In this document: positions 1 to 10,405 of the stretch, in pieces
Numbering within the stretch: position 1 is the first letter of the stretch
How the letters are laid out: each line of letters opens with the position of its first letter
Translations under genes and position numbers: made by a program
The notes under the pieces: model-generated
Told to the model about the DNA's origin: nothing
The model's database searches: none
What the model saw: only the letters and a program-made list of their open reading frames with translations
Assembly (NCBI GenBank): GCA_007570785.1
Contig: ML661885.1
Span: 13,920,915-13,984,914, forward strand
Direction of reading: 5' to 3'
DNA: 64,000 bases
Source of the DNA: Antilocapra americana
Lineage: Eukaryota; Chordata; Mammalia; Artiodactyla; Antilocapridae

Positions 1-250
1 GAAATTTCTTTTCTTAATGGGCCAGAATATTAGATTTCTTTTTCTGATGAATGAACTTTCAAGAGCAAATGAGGCAGCAAATGTACACAATATATATTTG
101 CATTTGAATGAATAGTATTTTTTGTTAAGAAAAACAGGAAGCAAGTGCTAGCAAAGACTGTCATCAATTTTACGATGAAAGTCACCGAATGACCAGAAAA
201 GCATTTACACCATCTCCCATACTGTACTGGAAATGACGATAGCTTCTAAG
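1..250. other. Unique AT-rich sequence
   Basis: No repeat family, RNA gene or coding frame is recognisable here. The sequence is ordinary AT-rich mammalian non-coding DNA leading up to the first SINE. Confidence 0.5.
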
Positions 251-491
251 TTGTTATATTGAATGTGTGTGTGTTCAGTTGTGTCCAGCTCTTTGCGACC
301 CCATGGTTTGTAGCCTGCCAGGTTCCTCTGTCCATGGAATTATTCCAGCAAGAATACTGGAGTGGGTTGCCATTTCCTCCTCTAGGGGATCTTCTTGACC
401 CAGTGGTCAAACCTGAGTCTCCTGCATCTCCTGCACTGTAGTCAGATTCTTTACCACTAGTGACATCTGGGAAGCCCTTGTTATACTGAAT
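251..491 (-). mobile_element. Bov-tA/Bov-A2 SINE with target-site duplication
   Basis: The body at 265-477 reads as the reverse complement of a Bov SINE. It runs from a CTTTGCGACCCCATGG block to a tRNA-derived head ending GGGAAGCC. It is flanked by a 14-bp direct repeat, TTGTTATATTGAAT (251-264) and TTGTTATACTGAAT (478-491), with one mismatch. That is the duplication expected from L1-type target-primed insertion. The 60-residue frame here is a SINE shadow. Confidence 0.93.
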
Positions 492-842
492 ACAAGAACC
501 TATTTCTTGATTTTTTTGCCCAGAATCAATTCACTAATCATACCAAAAATATTTTCTGAGTGCCTCCTATGTGCTGGAAATATGCAAGATGCTGGATGAT
601 GTAACGAATAAAATGATATTGTCTTTGCCTTATGGTGTCTACATTCAGTCTATGAATAGCTGAACTCATTCCCTTTACAGGATGAGCTTGTATAAGCAAG
701 GGGATACAACTGTACAGCAAGTGGATCAATCTGTTGCCCATTTTTCCTGTAATTCAGCCGGACAGGCCTCTGAGTAGCTTGGAAATGATCATCAGGATCA
801 GCAGATGCAATATGGAAAACTGAAGCTAGGAATTTATCTTCT
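492..842. other. Unique sequence
   Basis: No repeat or gene recognised. The open frames on both strands are short and lack codon or domain signals. Confidence 0.4.
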
Positions 843-1002
843 GATGGAGAAAAAAGGAGAAGGAGGAGGAAGAAAAGAAGGTGAAGAAGGAGGACAATTA
901 AGAAGGCAAAGAGGGAAGGGAAGAATGGAAGGAGGGAGGTGGAGAGGAGGAAGGAGGGAAACAAGATGGGGAGGAAGTGGAGAGGGAAGAGACAAGAGAC
1001 AA
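843..1002 (+). repeat. Polypurine (GGA/GAA-rich) tract
   Basis: About 160 bp of almost pure A and G on the plus strand, with very few pyrimidines. It produces an artificial Lys/Glu/Gly/Arg-rich frame on plus and a Leu/Phe/Ser-rich frame on minus. Mirror-like polypurine tracts of this length can form triplex (H-DNA), which is inferred here and not shown. Confidence 0.9.
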
Positions 1003-1194
1003 GATATTTAGTGAGTGGTTTAGCTTCAGGCCTGAAAAATGATTAAACCAAAAAGGTTGCTTTCATTTTTATAACTTTCCTATTTAGAAAATTAAGACAA
1101 GATCATACTTTCTTTACCAGGTCATAGAAAGCATCAAGAAAAGAAAATATTAGTAAAACAGACTTCATTAAAAATTCAGAGCTTCTAATTATAA

Positions 1195-2690
1195 AAATAT
1201 CATTAAAAAAGCAAACAGGCAAGTGACAGTAGGAAAAGGTATTCACAAGACACATATCTAACAAAGGACTTCTAGCCAGAATTTATAAAGAATTCCTACG
1301 AATCAATAACAAAAAAGATTGGCAATCCAGTATAAAAAGTGGACAAAGGAAGAGATACTTATAAAAAGGCAATCCAAATGATCAATATGTACATCAAAAG
1401 GTGCCCAACATCATTATTAATCAGGAAAATGCAAATTAAACCATAATAATAATTTACTTAAGAAAGTTAAAGTTGTCTACCAGGAAAGTTAAAGCTGAAG
1501 GACTAATAATCTCAAGTGTTGCTGAGGATGTGGGTTTATTGAGTACTCATATTAATACTATTAATACTCATATTATTTTATTATTAATTATTAAATAATC
1601 AATAATATTTGCCTATGACAAACCTAGTCAGTGTATTAAAAAGCAGAGACATCAGTTTGCCAACAAAGGTCCCTAAAGTCAAAGCTATAGTTTTTCCAGT
1701 AGTCATGTATGGATGTGAGAGTTAGACTATAAAGAAGGGTGAGCAAGGAAGAATTGATGCTTTCAAACTGTGGTGCTGGAGAAGACTCTTGAGAGTCCCT
1801 TGGACTGCAAGGAGACCAAACCAATGAATCCTAAAGGAAATCAACCCTGAATACTCATTGGAAGGACTGATGCTGAAGCTGAAGCTCCAATACTTTGGCC
1901 ACCTGATGTGAAGAGCTGACTCATCAGAAAAGAACCTGATGCTGGGAAAGACTGAGGGCAGGAGAAGAGGGCGACAATGAGATGGTTCAATGGCATCACC
2001 GAATCAATTGACAAGACTTTGAGCAAACACCAGGAGATAATGAAGGACAGGGAAACCTGGCATGTTGCAGTCCATGGGGTCGGATACAACTTAATGGCTG
2101 AACGACAACAACAACATATTAATACCTTGCTGGTAGGAATTTAAATTGGTTCAGCTACACTGCAAAACTGTACCATATACCTGTACATATACCTAACCTA
2201 TCACTCAGTAATTCCACTTCTAGGTACATACTCAAGAAAAATGCAGTTGATCACCAAATGATATCCACAAGCATGTTCATAGCAACTTTACTCATCAAAG
2301 CCAAAAACTGGAAACAATGAAATATCCATCAATAAGAGAATGAATACATTGTAGCATATTTATATGATGGACTACTAGACAACAATGAAAAGAATGAAAT
2401 CCTAATATATCCAATCACTGGACAAAACCTTGGAACAACAGACACCAGACACAAAAGAGACTACACTATTGATTTATATCTATGTAGTATTAAAAAGAGG
2501 AAAACAAATTTGTCAAAGTAGTCGTTACCTTTGTGGATGGAAGTCAGCTGGAAAAGGGGGTACAGAGGAGGGGCTGAAAATATTTTATCCCTTCTTGGAG
2601 ATGGTTATAAAGTTATATATGAAAATAAAAATCCATACTCCCATTGTGATTACACCCCCTAACAAGTCACCTGCTTCTCTGAACCTGTAA
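1195..2690 (+). mobile_element. L1 3' region, split by a BovB
   Basis: The left part (1195-1547) resembles the end of L1 ORF2/3' region, for example CTAACAAAGGACTTCTAGCC and a GAGGATGTGG block near 1523. The right part resumes at about 2115 with L1-like text (TTGCTGGTAGGAATTTAAA, then AATTCCACTTCTAGGTA) and runs to roughly 2690. It is an old copy with no intact frame. The interruption is the BovB at 1559-2114. Confidence 0.8.
1548..2125 (+). mobile_element. BovB LINE 3' end inserted in L1
   Basis: The body at 1559-2114 matches the last ~500 bp of BovB, for example GTAGTCATGTATGGATGTGA and the TTTGGCCACCTGATG region. It ends in an (ACA)n tail at 2102-2114. An 11-bp duplication, CATATTAATAC, lies at 1548-1558 and again at 2115-2125. 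The element-like text begins at about 1612, and the preceding ~50 bp is AT-rich filler. It is strongly 5'-truncated and non-coding. Confidence 0.85.
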
Positions 2691-2696
2691 ATCACA

Positions 2697-3005
2697 TCAG
2701 GTCATTTCTCTGTTCAAAACTCATCAGTTGTTCCCGTTTTACTCAGGGTAAAAGTCAAATTCTTTGTAATGGGGTAGGTTATTCCCACAGTACTTGGCCC
2801 CACTACTCTTCTCATTTATTCTGAATAAAAAAGTCCTATCTCAGGGCTTTTGCCCAAGCTATTCCTTAAACCTGGAATATTCCTCCCTCAAATGTAGACT
2901 AGCTACAAAGCTCACTCTCTCACTTCTTCAAGACTTTATTCAAATACCATTTTCTCACTCAAGCCTTACTTCACCTCACTCAAGCCCTACCTCTTCCTGC
3001 TTAAA
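2697..3005 (+). mobile_element. L2 LINE fragment
   Basis: The segment carries the L2 3'-end landmarks in order: CATCAGGTCATTTCTCTG, a CAGGGTAAAAGTCAAATTC block, TTGGCCCCACTACTC, TCAGGGCTTTTGCCC and a CCTGGAATATTCCTCCC block. It is diverged and frame-broken, as expected of a LINE inactive since early mammals. Confidence 0.8.
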
Positions 3006-3777
3006 ACTTCAGTATTCATTTAAGTTTGTGTGGTTTGTCGGGGGGAAGGGGGAGGGGGTTGGTAAAATTGGGGAGGAGGCCAGTGGTGAAGGAGGAGAAG
3101 GGTTACTGGACCCAATCAGATTGATAACAGTGGAGAAGGAATAAAAAAGAAGCTGAGCTTTTTTGAATTTTCAAGAAACATAAATATACTTTGGCTTTTC
3201 AAAAAAGAAATGCAGTTTTGTCAATATGCAAAATTCACTCACATTCTTTCCCCTTTAGTCTTCAGCAAATATTTAGAATATACAAGAAGACTTTTTATGT
3301 GGCCTCTGGGGAAGCTAGGGAAAACCAGCAGGATGTGGGAAGAATATGACCATATCCCCAGTAGTGCCAGTGGTGTGTATATGTGTTTGTGTGTTTTCCT
3401 GGGTATGCAAACATATAGGATAGAAGACAAGGGTTGAAAGCAGTGATGTAATACATAAAAATGGGCCCAAATGCTGAGTTAACAAGAGCTTTTCCTTCAT
3501 TGTGTTCTTACACTGACCTCCAAACACACCAAAAAGATTGCTTCTCATTTCTCCTTCAAGCTGAGTAAACAGGTTTGGCTCAGAAAGTCTGAGATATTAG
3601 ACTGGGAGTGGGAAACAAAGGGTGAAAAAGAAGCAGAATGAGAGAGTGGATTGTTTTCTTCTGTCATGGGATGGCGTTTAGCAAAAGAGAGAAGGGCATC
3701 TGCTCTACAATTCCCATACTTCTGGGACTTCATGAAGTCTATCACAGACATGCACAGGCAATTTATGTATGAAATGT

Positions 3778-3780
<3 letters not shown>
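3006..3780. other. Unique sequence with a short G-rich run
   Basis: No gene recognised. Three G5-6 runs separated by one or two A residues lie at 3040-3058, and further G runs follow, so a G-quadruplex on the plus strand is possible. Frames on both strands here are short and unconvincing. Confidence 0.45.

Positions 3781-3828
<48 letters not shown>
3781..3828. repeat. (AC)24 microsatellite
   Basis: An uninterrupted run of 24 AC units. It creates spurious His-Thr and Cys-Val frames on the two strands. Perfect dinucleotide runs of this length are usually length-polymorphic. Confidence 0.98.
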
Positions 3829-3830
<2 letters not shown>

Positions 3831-4895
3831 TGGTCAACTGGTTGACCCCTACTGGTCTAGAAAGGTAATTCAGCAAGTTATCCAGTTCTACATGCCCTGA
3901 TTAGCCAAAGCCACTCATTCCCACTGGGCAAAGTGAGAGGACTGATTCCTGTCTCAAGAGAGTTTTAAGAGATGAAGATGTGAAAAGAACTTTCTATTTC
4001 AGAATAGCCACATCCTGAGGAAAAAGACAAACAACAGAGACAGCATGCTGTATTCAGAAAATTACAAGAATCATTTTTGCCCAGCTGTGCACTGCAAAAG
4101 AACAAAAGACAGGGAAGTAAGCACCAAATCAGTCAATGAAAGGGAAAGTGCATAGTAACTGTAAAGTGCCTAAGTGTACACTATCTGTAAAGTTCCAGGC
4201 CAAGTGTCCCATAACTTTTATTTTCTGTCACAAAGGGTGGTCATGAAGACCTCATGTGTCAATGCACTGGCTGTAATGGCTTGGTTTTGTTAAAGTTATA
4301 AGCGACTTCCAGCTTGATACTTAGAATAAGGGGACTCCTGATCTAGGTACCAACCACTCCCAGGCATAGAGGTTGAAATCTCTTTGGGGATCATTCATCT
4401 GCTGTGGGTTAGGATGATGGGCACATGGGTACCACAACTTCCCTTTCCCTGTCCATGGGTCTACACTTTCATTTTGCAAATGATGTAGCCAGCCAATAAC
4501 ACAGGGAAATCCTCTTCAAGAGGTGGGACAAATTACATTCTTCCTATCACCAAGAAGGAAGTACAAACCCTCTCAGCCCTCAACAGATTTGGGGGGCAAC
4601 ATATTCTATACAAAGAGATCCTGCTTCCACTCACTTCTCAAGTGACTTGAAACATTACCAGGGTGCTTTGCAAACAGAGGGTGGTGCCAGTGGCGCTGCC
4701 AAATGGGCCAAATGACCTGCCAGTCTAGTACTAGTGATACCTATAACGGGAAAAGTTGCTACATGGGGTGTACGGCTAGCATCAGCAGGGGAATCATGGC
4801 ATAGACTGCTAGGATTCTGAAGCAAGGCCATGGATCTGTAGCAGCGAACTGTGATGTATCATTCAAAAGCAGCCCTCAGCATTCTACTGGGCTGC
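3829..4895. other. Unassigned sequence, part possibly an old ERV-like relic
   Basis: No functional gene seen. From about 4265 to 4890 the sequence is somewhat richer in GC than its surroundings and lacks long frames. Its texture recalls old MaLR/ERVL internal relics, but I cannot match it to a family with confidence. Confidence 0.3.
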
Positions 4896-5113
4896 ATGTG
4901 TGTACACGCTAAGTCATTTATGTTGTATCTGACTCTTTACGACCCCACGGGCCATAGCTCACCAGGCTCCTCTGTCCATGGGATTCTCCAGGCAAGAGTA
5001 CTGGAGTGAACTGCCATTCCTTTCTCCAGGGGATCATTCCAGCCCAGGGACTGAAACTGTCTTTCACATCTGCCTGCATCAGCAGGCAGGTTCTTTACCA
5101 CTAGCGCCACCTA
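4896..5113 (-). mobile_element. Bov-tA/Bov-A2 SINE
   Basis: Reverse-oriented Bov SINE. It starts near ACACGCTAAGTCA, passes through GACCCCACGGGCC and GGATTCTCCAGGCAAGAGTA, and ends with the tRNA-like head at TTCTTTACCACTAGCGCCAC. No clear flanking duplication was found. Confidence 0.88.
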
Positions 5114-5486
5114 GCAGAGGGAAAGCCCCTGACTGTGGTGCCTTGTCTCCCGGAGGACCAGAGCTTCTCTCAAGTAACCATACAGTCTAGTTTGCTTGTC
5201 TACAAAGAAGACCCTTTCAAGAGCCACATGAATCAGCATTCAATAGCAAGTACTTATTCTCCATTGTCACCTGACTGCAGACTTCTTGGAAAGCCTGCCA
5301 TTGGGGATCACCCTGCTGCCCACATTGCTAGCCCTGAGGACCGCCATTTTACCATATCCCTCCTTTCTGTTTATGGCTGAGAACACAGGCCTTGGCTCCA
5401 CCCTAACCTGTGCCAGGGAACTGGAGAGGAGGGAACAGGGGCTGGGCTGGGCAGCACGCCTGTGAATTCTTCATAGACCACATGTA
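5114..5486. other. Unique, moderately GC-rich sequence
   Basis: No repeat family or gene recognised between the two SINEs. Confidence 0.4.
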
Positions 5487-5727
5487 AGCGATATGCAGAG
5501 CTTCCCAGGTGGCTCAGTAGTAAAGAATTCACCTGCCAAGCAGGAGACTCAGGTTCAATCCCTGGGTCAGGAAGATCCCCTGGAGAAGGCAATAGAAGCC
5601 CACTCCAATATTCTTGCCTGGAGAATCCCATGGACAGAAAAGCCAAGCAGGCTACAGTCCATGGGGTCACAAAAGAGGCAGACGTGACTTAGTGACTAAA
5701 ATAAACAACAGCAAGCAATATGCAAAG
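5487..5727 (+). mobile_element. Bov-tA SINE with target-site duplication
   Basis: A full-length element (body about 5501-5713) with the tRNA-derived head CTTCCCAGGTGGCTCAG, a middle AAGATCCCCTGGAGAAGG and a 3' end GACGTGACTTAGTGAC. The flanks AGCGATATGCAGAG (5487-5500) and AGCAATATGCAAAG (5714-5727) are a 14-bp duplication with two mismatches. Confidence 0.93.
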
Positions 5728-5879
5728 CTCTGCACACCTTTCAGCATCCTTCAAGCGTGTGTGCCAACCCCTCCAAACAGCCTCATGGTCATCCATCAAT
5801 GGTACCGGACTCCAAGGATGAAAATCTGAGGATGATCTGACTGTCACCCATTTCAATCCAAACTGCTCATTAGTTTATA

Positions 5880-6092
5880 GTTCAGTCACTAAGTCGTGTC
5901 TGACGCTTTCTGAGCCCATGGACTGTAGCCCGTCACATTCTTCCATCCACGGTATTTCCCAGGCAAGAATACTGGAGTGGGTTGCCATTTCCTACCCCAG
6001 GGCATCTTCTGGACCCAGGGATCTAATCGAAGTCTCCTGTGTCTCCTGTATTGGCAGGAGAAGTGTTTACCACTGAGCCACCTTGGAAACTC
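5880..6092 (-). mobile_element. Bov-tA/Bov-A2 SINE
   Basis: Reverse-oriented element running from TTCAGTCACTAAGTCGTGTC to TACCACTGAGCCACCTTGG. It is complete but diverged. No convincing duplication was found. Confidence 0.9.
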
Positions 6093-7034
6093 AGCTTGTT
6101 GGTATATATTAAATTTTGTATATTCATTGCTGTGAATAAAATTATACCTTTTCAAATCAAACTTAGCAATGTTACATAAAGTGTCAAGATGATTTACTTC
6201 AATGAAAGATTCATGTAAATATTTAAATGATCAGACATTTAATACTGAGAAAAACTTGTTATTTTTCATCTATCTGTAACTAACAAAAACTTTATTTTAA
6301 TATTTCAAAAATTTCCATTTAGATTGGCAAAAATAAATCTATTAAATACAAATAATGGAATCATCCTACAAGTTGTGGGTGACATGACACTGACAGAAAG
6401 AGCTTGGGAATGGAGAAAAATCACAGGCTAAGAATTTCAAATACCATATCCACTGTTTTTTCTCATGGTTCTAAGTTATATAAGAACTTTAAAGCAAGAT
6501 AAGAATAAAAGTACAAATGAACAGAAGAGCAAAGTAATTTAAAAACAAAGAACTGGCTAGTTTGAAAGCTACCATCCCAAGTTCTTAATCAGCTCTTAAT
6601 CATAAATGGATTATGATTTTTGTTTTCCTTTTTATTGTATTTTAAAAGAATATTGAGTTTTAAATTAAAATCTGCAGAGTTACTCTCTTAATCCAATTAC
6701 AGGGGGGTTTCACCGAGGTCCCAGGCTCCAGTGTTTGAGGTTAGGGCTTTTATGGGTCTCCTGAAACAATGCAGAAAATTCTATTGGATGTACTTTTAAT
6801 TGAAAGAAGAGACCATAGCTCTTGCCAACTTTTTAAGAGACCTGTTAAATTCCCTCCTTCCCCTCCAAAGATTAAGATCTCAGAAACCAGGTTTTATTGG
6901 CGTTTTGGTTTGTGGGTAATCACTGCAGTATCAGGTTTTGTGGTTTGAGAGGTGGGGCAGAACCATCACAGTGAGACTGAACGCCTGCTGTGGTTAAGAC
7001 TTTGGACTCTAAGACCCAGTAATGAGACACAATG
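6093..7034. other. Unique AT-rich sequence
   Basis: No repeat or gene recognised. An AATAAA-like word on the minus strand near 6895 lies downstream of the minus-strand frame at 7035-7349, which may be chance. Confidence 0.4.
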
Positions 7035-7470
7035 CTAATTTGGAGAAATTCCCTTTATAATGGTGAAGACAGTCAGAATTCTAACAGTGGAAAAAGCATT
7101 GTGCACACAGAGCGGGTTTCCTCCTGACAGTGCAACCTTAGACTGCAAGGCATTATCACTTGGGTTGGTGCCTCCAATCCACTCAACAATTCTGGGGTGT
7201 ACACAGTAGAAGCCAAGATGGTAGGAGGAATCATTCTCTTTCCCTCGTGCTCCTACTATGGTCTTTAGTTCATGAAGCTTCCGCTTTTCTCCCCTGAGGA
7301 AAACATCTGAGAAGAATCTGTGTGGTACTTTCTCTGTTGGCTGTGTCAAGGCCCTTCTCGCGAGAGGTAGCCCCAGACCCTACAGGACTGGGCAAGATAT
7401 TGGCCGTGTGCAGAGCATCTCTCGCTCAGCATCTTCCCTGATATCCCCTACGCCAGTCCACCTGGGTTGC
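7035..7470 (-). other. Unrecognised segment with a 104-codon minus-strand frame and a TCTCGCGAGA site
   Basis: The segment is richer in GC than its neighbours. The minus strand carries an open frame at 7035-7349 (104 codons) that does not overlap any recognised repeat. Upstream of it, at 7356-7365, is the 10-bp palindrome TCTCGCGAGA, a motif known from a subset of mammalian promoters. I recognise no protein family. It could be a decayed processed pseudogene with 5' UTR, a promoter-like element, or chance. There is no poly(A) tail or flanking duplication to prove retroposition. Confidence 0.3.
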
Positions 7471-7707
7471 CTCCTGGAGCCCCCAGTTCAGGCCACACTC
7501 TCAGTGTCAGATCTGAAGGCTTGGTGTTCTTTCTGTTTCAGTCTCCAAAGAATGCAAGGATGGGATTCTGGGTAAGTACATCCACTCTGCAGACCCAAAC
7601 TCTCCCTCAAAGGGGTTGTCTTGAGGCCATGCTGGGGAGAGGGTGAAAGAAGACTGGGCATTAGAGATACCAACTGTGTCAACTGATTTGCTGTTTTCTA
7701 AATTCAG

Positions 7708-8457
7708 TGTGAAAAGTAAAAGTGAACATGTTAGTCTTTCAGTCATGTCTGACTCTCTGCGACCCCATGGACTGCAGCACACTAGGCTCCTCTGTCCTTT
7801 ACTGTCTCCTGGAGTTTGCTCGCATTCATGTCCATTGAGTTGGCGATGCTATTTAATCATCTCATCTTCTCCTGCCTCCTTCTACTTTTGCATTTGATCT
7901 TTCCCAGCATCAGGGTCTGTTCTAATGAGTTGGCTCTTTGCATTAGGTGGCCAAAGTATTGAAGCTTCAGCTTCAGTCCTTCCAATGAATATTTAGGACT
8001 GATTTCCTTTAGGATTGACTGGTTGAATCTTCTTGCAGTCCAAGGAACTCTCAAGAGTCTTCTCCAACACCACAGTTCAAAAGCATCAGTTTTTTAGCTC
8101 TCAGCTTTCATTATGGTCCAGCTATGACTACTGGAAAAACCATAGCTTTGACTAGACAGACCTTTGTCAGCAAAGTAATGTCTCTGCTTCTTAATATGCT
8201 GTCTAGGTTGGTCATAGCTTTTCTTCCAAGGAGCAAGCATCTTTTAATTTCATGGCTGAAGTCACCACCTGCAGTGATTTTGGAGCCCAACAAAATAAAG
8301 TCTGTCACTGTTTCCATTGTTTCCCCATCTATCTGCCATGAAGTGATGGGACTGGATGCCACGATCTTCTTTTTTTTTGAATGCTGAGTTTTAAGCCAGC
8401 TTTTTCACTCTCCTCTTTCACTTTCATCGAGAGACTCTTTAGTTCCTCTTTGCTTTT
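7708..8457 (-). mobile_element. BovB LINE, 5'-truncated
   Basis: BovB 3' half in reverse orientation. It reads from the tail side (TTCAGTCATGTCTGACTCTC) through CTTTCCCAGCATCAGGGTCT and CCAACACCACAGTTCAAAAG to the region encoding the C-terminal part of the ORF, stopping at about 8457. The frame is broken by stops. Its core at 7981-8340 is almost identical, in inverted orientation, to the copy at 9490-10405. Confidence 0.92.
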
Positions 8458-8639
8458 CCTATACTTATCTACAATACAATTACTACCTTATTCTTCACTG
8501 TTCTATTTTCTACCTGTACCTATAATTTAAGCATTTTACCATAACATTATACTGTACCATAGGTTCTTACCAGAGAATATTATTTGAAACCCTCTCTTCT
8601 GTGCCCAAGTCTTCCAAAAGCTCAAGGATCTTTTGTTCA

Positions 8640-9485
8640 TCTAAAAATAGTAAGACAGTACAGAGGCTAGACACAGACTGGAAGAAGGTATCTGCAATTC
8701 ATATAACCAAGAAAGGACTCGTATTAAGAATGTATAGATTCTTACAAATGATTAAGAAAGAGACAAAATATCCAGTTTTTAAAAATTAGGTAAAAGACAC
8801 TAACCAAATAACCAACAGGCATAAGAAAAAGTATTCAACTCACCAAGGAAATACAAATTAAAACCACAATGAAATAATACTACACAATCATCAGAACTGC
8901 TAAACCTTTTAATGATTAACAACACTAAGGATTAGTTAAGATGTAGAAAAATTGGAAAGTTCCAACACTACTGGTGGAAGTGTATATATAGTTTAGTATG
9001 ATCAGCTTAGTACTGTTTATTAGTATCAGCTAAATCTAATCATGAATCTTCCCTTTGGCCAGCAATTTCAGCCCTGAAAGAAATGAGTGCATATGTTAAA
9101 CAAAAGACATGCATAGGAATTTCCAGAGCAGCTTTATTCATTATTTTAAAAAAAGAAACAATCCAAATGTACATCAATGGCATTAAGGATAAATGAATTG
9201 TGATGTATTCATACAAAAGAGGAGAAGGCAATGGCAACCCACTCCAGTACTCTTGCCTGGCAAATCCCATGGATGGAGGAGCCTGGTAGGCTGCAGTCCA
9301 CAGGATCACTAAGGGTCGGATACGACTGAAGCAACTTAGCAGGAGCAGCAGCACTGAGAGGCACCACTTATCAATGTTTATAGAAGCCAGAACAGTTACG
9401 GGGCAGGAGTATGAAAGACTTTTTGAGCTACTGCAACTATTCTAAATCTTGATCTGGGAGACAGTTTTAAACCAATGTGTTAATA
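8640..9485 (+). mobile_element. Old L1 3' region, interrupted by a Bov-A
   Basis: Diverged L1 text, for example CAACTCACCAAGGAAATACA, the AACACTACTGGTGGAAGTG block and GCAGCTTTATTCATTATT. After a Bov-A insertion it resumes at about 9350 and ends near TAAATCTTGATCTGGGAG. No coding potential remains. Confidence 0.75.
9222..9345 (+). mobile_element. Bov-A monomer (no tRNA head)
   Basis: It starts at GGAGAAGGCAATGGCAACCC, passes through CTCTTGCCTGGCAAATCCCA and ends near AGCAACTTAGCAGGAGCAGC. It lacks the tRNA-derived front part and sits inside the old L1. Confidence 0.88.
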
Positions 9486-9489
9486 GCCA

Positions 9490-10405
9490 CCAGGTTCCAA
9501 ACTGAGCAAGGAGTATGTCAAGGCTGTATACTGTCACCCTACTTATTCAACTTTTACGCAAAGTACATCATGTGCAATGCCGGACTGGATGAAGCACAAG
9601 CTGGAATCAAGATTGCTGGGAGAAATATCAATAACCTCAGATATGCAGATGACACCAATTTATGGCAGAAAGCAAAGATGAACTAAAGACCCTCTTGATG
9701 AAAGTGAAAGAGGAGTGAAAAAGCTAGCTTAAAACTCAGCATTCAAAAAATGAAGATCATGGCATCTGGTCCCATCACTTCATGGCAAATAGATGGGGAA
9801 ACAATGGAAACAGGGACAGACTTTATTTTGTTGGGCTCCAAAATCACTGCAGGTGGTGACTTCAGCCATGAAATTAAAAGATGCTTGCTCCTTGGAAGAA
9901 AAGCTATGACCAACCTAGACAGCATATTAAGAAGCAGAGACATTACTTTGCTGACAAAGGTCTGTCTAGTCAAAGCTATGGTTTTTCCAGTAGTCATAGC
10001 TGGACCATAATGAAAGCTGAGAGCTGAAGAACTGATGCTTTTGAACTGTGGTGTTGGAGAAGACTCTTGAGAGTTCCTTGGACTGCAAGGAGATTCAACC
10101 AGTCAATCCTAAAGGAAATCAGTCCTAAATATTCATTGGAAGGACTGAAGCTGAAGCTCTAATACTTTGGCCACCTAATGCCAACAACTGACTCACTGCA
10201 AGAGACTCTGATGCTCGGAAAGATTGAAGGAGGGAGGAGAAGGGGACAACAGAGGATGAGCTGGTTGGATGGCATCACTGATTCAATGGACATGAGATTG
10301 AGCAAGCTCCAGGAGTTGGTGATGGACAGAGAAGCCTGGTGTGCTACAGTCCATGGGGCTGCAAAGAGTTGGACACGACTGAGCAACAGAACTGAACTGA
10401 ACTAG
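9490..10405 (+). mobile_element. BovB LINE, 5'-truncated
   Basis: Plus-oriented BovB from GGTTCCAAACTGAGCAAGG to the tail GAACTGAACTGAACT. It includes the reverse-transcriptase YADD box at about 9642-9653 in a frame that soon stops near 9686. A shared small deletion in the 'GTCATAGCTGGACC' region (9993-10006) ties it to the inverted copy at 7708-8457. Confidence 0.93.

Noticed and set aside
650..1011. Frames of 104 (minus) and 68 (plus) codons
   Set aside because: They come from the polypurine tract. The composition (Leu/Phe/Ser or Lys/Glu/Gly/Arg) is an artefact of simple sequence.
3545..3845. Cys-Val and His-Thr repeat frames
   Set aside because: They are translations of the (AC)24 microsatellite.
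4265..4895. A retained endogenous retroviral gene
   Set aside because: Only a vague resemblance to old MaLR/ERVL internal DNA, with no long frame or motif, so it is listed as unassigned.
5371..5687. Overlapping 99- and 64-codon frames on opposite strands
   Set aside because: Both cover the Bov-tA element. Similar peptides such as GFSRQEYWSGLP recur at every Bov SINE in the window.
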